From Atopsyche davidsoni (Eukaryota > Arthropoda > Insecta > Trichoptera > Hydrobiosidae): DNA of 64,000 nucleotides. The stretch is taken from NCBI GenBank assembly GCA_022113835.1, contig JAILWY010000009.1:6300001-6364000 (forward strand), in the 5' to 3' direction. How positions within the stretch are numbered: the stretch's first letter is position 1; each line of letters opens with the position of its first letter. Shown here one piece after another: positions 55,801-64,000 of the stretch. The notes beneath the pieces were generated by a model. The model saw only the letters and a list, made by a program, of their open reading frames with translations, was not told the DNA's origin and ran no database searches. The position numbers were made by a program, and so were the translations under genes.

Positions 55801-56571
55801 GGCTTACGGAATGTGCCTTTATATCAACTCAAATATGCAAGATCTGTTATCTATTGCCAAATAAATTTTATGTAATATTTGTATACTTATAAAATATTGC
55901 CTGTTTTCTATCTCATTTTTGATGTTTGAAGCGAGTCACTCCAGTTGTTCACTGCATAAAGATTTGTACTATTGTATATTGTGGTGCTAAGTGACAATTT
56001 AAAAATTGAGATAAATATATAGTATTGCATGTCTCTCGCATGCCCGAGTCTCTCGAAGAAATTCCTGTTTCCCAGGTCGGACAGCCCAGCCTTGTTAATT
56101 TTTATAATTTGATTTGACTAAAACCACGCTTTGTAATTGGGTTTGTAACTGATTAATACGACACGCTTACAAAATGAATGCGCAATATGAATGAAGGAAA
56201 TAACTAGTGGTTATTATTTCAGTTCCTGTAAAGACTAGCAGAGGTCTGCGAAGGTCGTTACTCTGACACAGTTCCTAGCAACAGTGTTTGCATTTATTAT
56301 GCCTTATACTATCTTATTTCTACTTAGTATAATGAGTGATTTATTCAAGCTTGCAAGTAGACATTGCGGATCTAGCATAATTTTCCACGATACCTTAAAT
56401 CGAATGTCATGTTGGATATTTTTATTAGTTAAATAAAATAATAAATTTATTATGAATAATCCAAACAAAATTATCAGAATTCGGTATCGCGTTTGTTGAA
56501 ACTTGTTTTGCCCAAAATTAATATTTTAGTTTTATATACAATATTATAATATTTTGTAAAAAAGTACTAAT
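52826..56571. other. Long AT-rich non-coding stretch
   Basis: No ORF with protein-like composition, tRNA or transposon ends recognised. Open frames here are short and lack plausible splice context. It is consistent with a long intron following the putative first exon at 52825, or with intergenic DNA. Confidence 0.45.
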
Positions 56572-57272
56572 GTGGTATTTAATTAACAACCGGAGGCCGA
56601 ATTATTAACTGATAGTCATTCTGAAAAGTAGTTTTAGAGAATCGATAGACAATCAGGGGGAAATTTATTTCTCGATTTTTATAGTTATGACGTACGTTAT
56701 AAAATAAATGATCACGAGTTATTAACTTTTAGAACATTTTCAGGAGTTGATTATTTTATTTTAACCCCGCGAGTCGGAGTTCTATTTAAAATAAACCAAA
56801 CGTCGTGTTTTTATAAATATTTCTTATATAGCAAATAGTTTATTAGAGACTACTTTGCCTGGAAAGGCATTGTTAGATAGGGATTGTCTTTGCGAGTATA
56901 CTAAATAAAATTGCTTTGTCACAAAGGAAAACAAAAATAGAGTCTATATTGTTTTGAAAAACAAATTGGTTTTTTTTGTAAACTTGTTTATTTAAAGAGA
57001 CAAAGAGAGACCCACGTCAAATGTATATTACACAAATGGACTGAATAAGTATTTAAATAAAATCATTAACTCTTGGAAATATTCTAATGAAAAATAAATC
57101 GAGTTTATTTCTCTTATAACATACGTCACAGCTATAAAAACTTGAGAAATAAATTTCTTCCTGATAGTCAATCGATTCTCTAAAACATGTTTTCAGAATA
57201 GGTAATGTTGAATGACTATTAGTTACTAAGTCGGCCTCCGATAGTTAATTAGATACCATATTGTTTACAGTT
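56572..57272. mobile_element. Foldback (long inverted repeat) element
   Basis: The left arm (about 56572-56745) and right arm (about 57050-57272) are imperfect inverted copies over roughly 170-210 bp. Shared phrases include CGGAGGCCGA, TAGTCATTC, TTTTAGAGAATCGAT, GAAATTTATTTCTC and TTTTTATAG. The arms start (A)TGGTAT. The unique centre is about 300 bp with no ORF. Target duplication is not evident, so the family is not assigned. Confidence 0.7.
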
Positions 57273-60200
57273 TCATTTAGAGATTATCAATTAATGGCAG
57301 TGTTGTTTTTTCACATGACAACCTAAAATTAATTAACTTTGACATCTTTCAGAAAATAATACAACGAAAAAAGGGAAAACAATGAAATAAGACATTAGTT
57401 ATACGCTTTTAATACTGTATTGTATTGAATTTATACTTCAGAACATTAGTAAGATGATTAAGTTACACGTTCATGATGAAATAATCTTCCCAGAAGACCT
57501 CAAGGAATATTCTCTTTATAATCACTAAATAATTCATACGGGGCCTAAAAGTTGGCGAGAATATGCGGCATTTTGAATATGGCGGAAAAAAATACACTGT
57601 TTCAGTAAAATTACTGTATCAATTGCGGAGGCTTTCATTTGTACGAGGTTGGGGAAATCAAAAAGGAATTTGCACTCATCTCGAGATGGCCTTTTGTAAA
57701 AGTCTCTAAGCCGTACGAACAGACGAGACAGCTGTCCGGGTATTGATTTTCAACTCGGAATATTAAGCCTTTTTGCACTTTGTGTGTGTGCATTGTGTTA
57801 CTTGAGACTTGGCCTCGAATTTTATCAGGAAGAATGTTGTTCAGATTTAGTGGGAAGTGATCGAATTGTCCTGTTAGGCATGTCTGTGTGTAACGCAAGT
57901 GACTTGTGTGTGCATGTGTATACTTAGTGTCGCGTCAATGTGACATTGAAAAGAATGGTAATCGATAAAGAAGTCAACAGACACAAGTAGTTGTTCAGAT
58001 GATTAATTATTTTATTGTGTTTTCAATTGTATAACTTGGAGTCATATAGTTTTTTTTTTTTATTTCAGTGCTCGAAAAGTACAATATGTTTGCGGTGACA
58101 AGATTGCTATCTGACCGAATTATCTTTCGTGTGTGTGGGGTTAACGTAAATCTACCGAACATTTGTTATCAATATTAATGTTTCGGAAAATTACTTTGTT
58201 TATTGAATATAAAAGTATATCTTGCTTATTTTCGCGAGACTCCCATATCATGCGTAGTTGGGGCGAGATAAAGAATTTACAACTCTTGAATAAATTGTTA
58301 TCGCTTGTTTCGCTACCAAAGCACGCCGTCTGGAGCCGCGTCCAGCACTGACGCAATAAAGTGGCGTCATGAACATTCATGAATTATTTTTCAATTATCT
58401 TTATTGACGTATGAACTGTCTTTTCGTGGTCGGATCGGTCGAAAAAATCAAATCGGCGCCCTGTCGTTTGTACTCTGACCCCGCCATGGTTCCTGATTGT
58501 TGTTGCTATGAACTTGGACTTGGCTATTTTTCTGATTATATTAGGCTGTTTTTATACGGAATTAATCGAGCAAACTGCAGAAATATTATAAATTAGCTAA
58601 ACGACATCGACTGTGCTTTCTTTCCAATATGACGATCGGTTTTGAGAGACGATATTTGTGTTTGCTTGGGAAAATTTTAGGGAAGTAGATTTTCACTAAT
58701 ACGTTGTTAATGCTATATGTAAAATTTTATTTTACAATATGGTATTATTTGTATATATTTTATTTTAGAATTTTCAAATAGCACAAGGGTGTTTATTTTT
58801 TACTAAAGTTTTGATATTTATATACATATTTATATATATATGTAATTTGTAACGGTATTTATTTTAATGGAAAAAATGGACATTGAATTTGAAACTAAAT
58901 TCATGTATACCGTATTTAATGATATTTATTTAGCATTCACAGATATTCTTAAGACCTGTTGATTCATAGTTTTTAATACTGGTAGTGAAATAGTTTTTAT
59001 AATGTAATGACACTAGATATTTCTGTATCCGACAATCTCCCGTGACAAGTGAAATTTTTCATTTGAATCTTACAAGCACCCTTCGCTTTGCTATGCCTAA
59101 CAGGACCAACTGTGTGATTCTGTTTTCACCCATTCTCTGAATGTGTATTAGCCAAGTTACCTTTGACATAATGGTGACTACATTTACACGTTCCAGTTTT
59201 TTGGTGTAAGTTAATTTCATCTATCTCTTAACACCTGTAGACGTATGTAGCAAAATGAGTTTTTATAATATTGTTTAAAATGACATTAAATATCACAATA
59301 TAACCAATGAAGTCGCGTTCACTGTCAAAGTTTTCGAAGTTAAAACCGAAGAAGAGTAAATTAATTTAAGCCAAACTAATAGTCAAGTGTTTCTAATTGC
59401 CATGGTTTGAATTTGTCTTAATTAATGAGACAACGTTTCACACTTTGAAAAGACACAACTTTTTTGGTCGTCGTTATTCACAGTGAAAAGCACTAAACTT
59501 AATGAAATAAGATAAGCGGGAAATTTTCGAGATGCTTCCCGACAGTTTCTTAATTTATTTACGTCCATCGTGATAAATGGGATTCTTTGCAGACTTTTGA
59601 GTGGCGAAGAGTAAAAATGAAATCATTTTTTTATTCAAATTGCGGCAAAAACGTCTGTCTGGGAGCAGATTTGCCATACCGTCGACCTTCACGAGTTATC
59701 AAGTGAGATTGGCTCGGATAGGCACTGTTAGTTTTCAGCGATGTGCCCACTAATGCCTCAAGGTCTTGACAGGTAAGATCAAAACAAAGTAGGCGATTAT
59801 AAATATTTCTGCCAAGTTTTTGTGTGACGCGCGACGTGAGCATTCACAAAAAAACCGGGAAACACTATAGAGCCTGTAACCATAGACTGGGTATTATATT
59901 ACATACTTTCGTTTCCGCATGTATAATGTAAAAACTGAATTAAAAAAAAATATATCAGTTGTATTGAGCAAGTTACGTTTCTACGCATTTATGAATATGC
60001 TCGATATGAATACGATCACAAATGAAAATAAGTAGCTTTCAGTGTATAAGTATTATGTATCAATTTCTTATACTCAGCATGCGATATGATGAATATCTAA
60101 AATACTTTCTGAAAACGAAATGTTTGTTTTTCGCTGTCTTTTGACGTAGATTTGTCATTGAACTTTTACACATTTGAAATGGCGTGTAAATGTTATAAAT

Positions 60201-63200
60201 TTTAGTATGCTTTTAACGGTTATTGTTTATAGCAAGCTGAAATTACTTTAGCCTAGGCGGGACTCACACTTTTATCAAAAGAAGTTAAATTTTTTAACAT
60301 AAACAAAATACTCCCAAAATATTTTAATTAATATGTTGTTATACTCCATTAATCTGAAAACATACCGTTACTCGGCAAATGTCGCGTGTTAACTGTAACA
60401 ACAAAAAAATGCATGATTTTTTCAATAAAATGACGCGTACCAATAAGAAGCAATGTTTGTTTGAATTAATGTAAATATGGCATACCAATATTTTATTAAT
60501 TTAAATTTATAAATATTCAAAACTTTCAAACAGGTTTTTTGAAAAATCAAAACGTTATCGAGCGTTTTTTGGGTTAAATGAAACATTGCCATGAACAGAC
60601 TTTATTTACTTTTACTAAGCAAAAAAACTGATTTAAGTATTTGATAAATACAGTAAAGAATAGAAGATAAGAGTTTATTATTATTTTAATGTTAGGTCAT
60701 TTTTATATTAAATGTTGAACTGTTGATTTTACAGTAAAACATTTCCTTATAATAAAATCATTTTCTATTTCGGGCTGTGAGTGTGACATTTAAAATACTA
60801 CTTCAATATAAGTAGTCAAATTAAATTTGAATTTCGAATTGTTTTTTTGTCTTTCTCTGAAAAATCAGATGAAGAATTTCTATGAATCTGCTTCAGGCAT
60901 TCTTTCGCGAGTCGTTCTCTGATTGAAATACGCAGAACTTGCTAAACACATCTCCACTGGAATCCCTCGGGTAACCTTGTATTCGGAGAGCGCCCAGGCT
61001 CGTATGACTCAGGTCTGAAAGCATAATGCCCTCCTTACGCACCGCTTATTTAAAGGCCGGGGGAGTGAAAATCAATGAGTGCGCGTCCTTCGGGAGGGAG
61101 GGGGAGGGCTGAGCCGCCGAGCCACCCCGGCCCCGCGCCCGAAAACACTCCCGTCTGTAGGTCAAGACAATCTCAGCTGGCATTCAGAACATGTTGGGTC
61201 AATTGGGGCTTGAAAGTCAGATTGTATCAAATTTACACACACCGAATACGCCCCGTGAGTCACACAGCTGTTATGGCGTGGAAATTGTAACTGTTTTTGT
61301 GACTCCATTTCTAAATTTAGGGCAATTTATAATGCTCGCAGTGTTATTTCTCATTTTAGAATAAAAGCTTGCGGGTAAATTAATTTGTATTCATACATTT
61401 TTCAATGAAGTTGGGTTACATTAATTGTTATAAAATGTTCATTGAGAAATCTATTTGTATATTTATATAGCTTTCTCAAATAATCCTGTAACCGTTACAG
61501 CGCCATTTGGATATTTAATATATTGAAATCAAATATCAGCCATAAGCGTTATTTTATATTATTTGCCATTATATATATACAGTTTGCCCCGTAAAACACT
61601 TGACATGAGCCCGACTTGAGTTAGTGTCGGGTCTGTCATTTAACTTTTTAATGGTGGATTGTAATGCATTTTATTATTCACGGAACATGTTTGATTTATT
61701 TTGTTACTAAATTGTAGCACACAATTATATTATTTCAACCACTGCAACAATACTCTAATATTAATGATTCTCCAAGAGAAAAAACTGTTTTCATTAATAA
61801 AATACATTTTTACGATTGATACATTGATACAATTGATTGATAAATTTAAAATGATAAATTAGACCCACAACTTTACAAGAGTCGGGGTCTACAGATAGGC
61901 AGATGGGCAAGAGTTTGAATTAATTAGAGACAACTGCGGTTGTGTCCAGCTTGCGAAGATTTCGGCATTCGCCTTGTCATAACAGCAAACTCAATAACAC
62001 AGTATCTCAGTTATTTTTTTTAAATTTATATTTTTTACTGAAAACATTAGATGATTCATTAAAAAAAAACGTTTACTATACCACCGGGCAGTTTTAACTT
62101 CAAATTAGTGTTTGTATGTATAATAGATTAAATATAAATGTATTCATGTAAGTTCACTATATGTAACAGAAAGCAATCGAGGAAGGGGTCGCTCTTAATC
62201 GATACTTGTACTAATACACAATCAATTTAGATTAATTTTGTTCCTATGGGTCAAGGTTGTGCTCTTGCATAATTTTCAGCCAAAATGGCCATGCGGTGGT
62301 TTTGTTAATGATACCTGTGAATTCAGCAGACTCTACAAGTTCAAGTCACGAGTAAAAACAATACAAGACTTGGATAACCGCCAAGATACACTTCCGCCCG
62401 CCGGCGGGTCACGCGAGTGCCGTTTGGCACATTTACCCACGAAACGTGAGATTCTTATAAAAGAAAACTCGTTCGTGTTTGATATCAAATATATCGTCCT
62501 CATATGTTCCTGGGTTACTGCGCAGTTGCCTGCTCGATGGGCTATAATCTTGATTGGAATGACAGAATGAAAAAACAAATAACTCTATCGATCAACTTTA
62601 ATGTATTATATGAGTGTGTGACAATTGTGATTGAAATTGATTTATGCTTGTTAACCTTTCTTTCTTGTTTTATCTTGGCTTGTATCTAGGAAAATTTCAA
62701 AGAATACAACGTGAGTTGGTAGGTTCTTATTTTTACAGCTGAGCATGCTTCTGGCGAAAAGTAAATACTAGTAAAATTGTGTGTTTTTCCTTGTTTAAAT
62801 CCGGTATTTTTCAAACGTTTCGCAAATAATAATTTTATTATTTTTAAATTAGCCTGGATACTTTAGAGATATTTAAAAAAATATATATTTAATGATTTTT
62901 GGATCTTCATAAAAATAAACCTTATATAATAGGAGCCATTCAGTATTTTTTTCTTCTTCTTTGGGTGCTTCTCTTCAGAGGAAGTTGGCGACCATTTTAC
63001 CGAGCATATATCCATGCTGAGCCAGTGTTCATGGTTATCTTAGGAAAAATAGTGTATTGGGTCACTGGGTCCACCGCAGTTTTTTATTGAAAGGAAAAGT
63101 CTGCGTATTGCTGCTGCCAAATAGCATTATTATATAATCCTTTCCTTACAAAGCTCCGGCGTTTAAATCTGATACTCCTGCTGCAGGCTACAGAAATAAA

Positions 63201-64000
63201 TATCAGGAGGCCCCCCACTTCGAGAAAATACTTCCAGAGCACATAATATAATTTCCTTTTTTTTATTTACACATAATTTAATTATATTATTCTAAGAACA
63301 ATGCATCATTAAACAATAAAATAAAAAGTTTTGTACATCAATAAACACGGGAAACGAGAGGTCTCTAATTATAGTAAAATGTTTAAATTATACAAACTGC
63401 TTATTTGTTTTTACAATCATATCTGAAATTGAAAAAATAGTAGTTTTTTTCATATGAATAATATAGATTTTGTGCGCTTTGTATTTACCTAGAAATCTTT
63501 TGTTGTTTTAACCAACCAAGTTATATTATATATTATACGTTGAAAGCTCAAACTCATAGTAAAAAAAAACAAAAACAATAGTTATAGCCGTAATCTGGTT
63601 GGTTTTAATTAAAATATATACAGATTTATTAGCCGCAACCTTGAATTAGTGGATAAATTTATTGTAGATAAACGAAAGCCTTTTAATAGCCAGGTTATCG
63701 AATGTATGATTACTCCGTAATCGGATTTGATAAAAAAATACTTTCAAAGGGTGTCACTTATATATGTTGTACTATACTAGACATGATTATAATCTTTTTA
63801 GTGTGTGTATTATAAAGGGAAATTGACAAAAGACAGCGATTAGTAATAAATAAATAATTTATTTTTAAAACCATCAAACATGGCCGCTTTCTAATGCTGC
63901 ACACAATAAAATAAACGCTTTTGAATCGATATGATTTTTGAGCGAGATAGCATGTTGTAGATCCTAAGAATAGGGTCTATGTGATAATATAACGTCACAT
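57273..64000. other. Non-coding region with scattered GC-rich pockets
   Basis: No coding gene is supported on either strand. Pockets of higher GC at about 58320-58500, 61060-61160 (G- and C-rich, GGGAGGGAGGGGGAGGG) and 62390-62450 (with CGCCCGCCGGCGGG) stand out from AT-rich DNA. They could be regulatory elements or old insertions. No known RNA gene was recognised. Confidence 0.4.

Noticed and set aside
61060..61160. 71-aa ORF in a GC-rich pocket
   Set aside because: Short, Pro/Gly-rich from simple-sequence DNA, without splice sites or similarity.
1..64000. tRNA, rRNA or CRISPR features
   Set aside because: I looked for clover-leaf box motifs, conserved rRNA stretches and regular spacer arrays and found none I could support by eye.

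Overview
The window is nuclear DNA from an insect, probably a moth or butterfly. The evidence is intron-rich animal genes with GT-AG junctions, AT-rich intergenic DNA, an insect-type Argonaute-1 starting MYPVGQ, and a transposon load of Helitron, piggyBac, hAT and R1-clade elements. The order Lepidoptera is an inference from overall gene and transposon flavour, not a proven assignment.

Gene layout. Six multi-exon genes could be assembled exon by exon with the reading frame closed end to end. (1) AGO1 on the minus strand (1596-11233, 13 coding exons, 921 aa) is the slicer-fold protein of the miRNA pathway. (2) mRpL53 on the plus strand (12124-13522, 3 exons, 144 aa) is followed 12 nt later by an intact 60-aa membrane microprotein ORF (13535-13717), a candidate bicistronic transcript. 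(3) A 1979-aa PHD/TFIIS-M/SPOC protein on the minus strand (16852-26140, 17 exons), of the Drosophila PPS / vertebrate DIDO1-PHF3 family, acts in Pol II transcription and RNA processing. (4) hook on the plus strand (27909-33196, 12 exons, 702 aa) is a dynein/microtubule adaptor and is divergent from gene 3. (5) A 106-aa ARL14EP-like cysteine-rich protein lies on the minus strand (37176-38123, 3 exons). (6) A C2H2 zinc-finger gene lies on the minus strand (41067-46163, 2 exons, 673 aa, 19 fingers); its 3' end has been cut short by small mutations that left decayed fingers downstream.

Mobile DNA. From 34 to 52.6 kb the window is dominated by transposons, several of them nested: two related hAT elements (one carrying a Helitron fragment, the other a piggyBac MITE), a third and a fourth piggyBac-type or hAT-type insertion in introns, a 5'-truncated and internally deleted R1-clade retrotransposon sitting in the end of a DNA transposon, a DDE-type element with zinc-finger remnants, and a near-complete non-autonomous Helitron. 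Target-site duplications are visible for most. Three independent piggyBac-type elements with different terminal inverted repeats share the same 5' design: two palindromes whose centres are 44 bp apart, the first about 24 bp from the element tip. This is the most novel-looking signal I found.

Right part. A CpG-rich block (about 52.62-52.83 kb) with six tandem 10-bp units ending in a perfect CRE and a strong splice donor looks like an orphan promoter and first exon. From there to 64 kb I see no coding gene, only AT-rich DNA with a foldback element (56.57-57.27 kb) and some GC-rich pockets. It may be a long intron or regulatory desert of a gene continuing outside the window.
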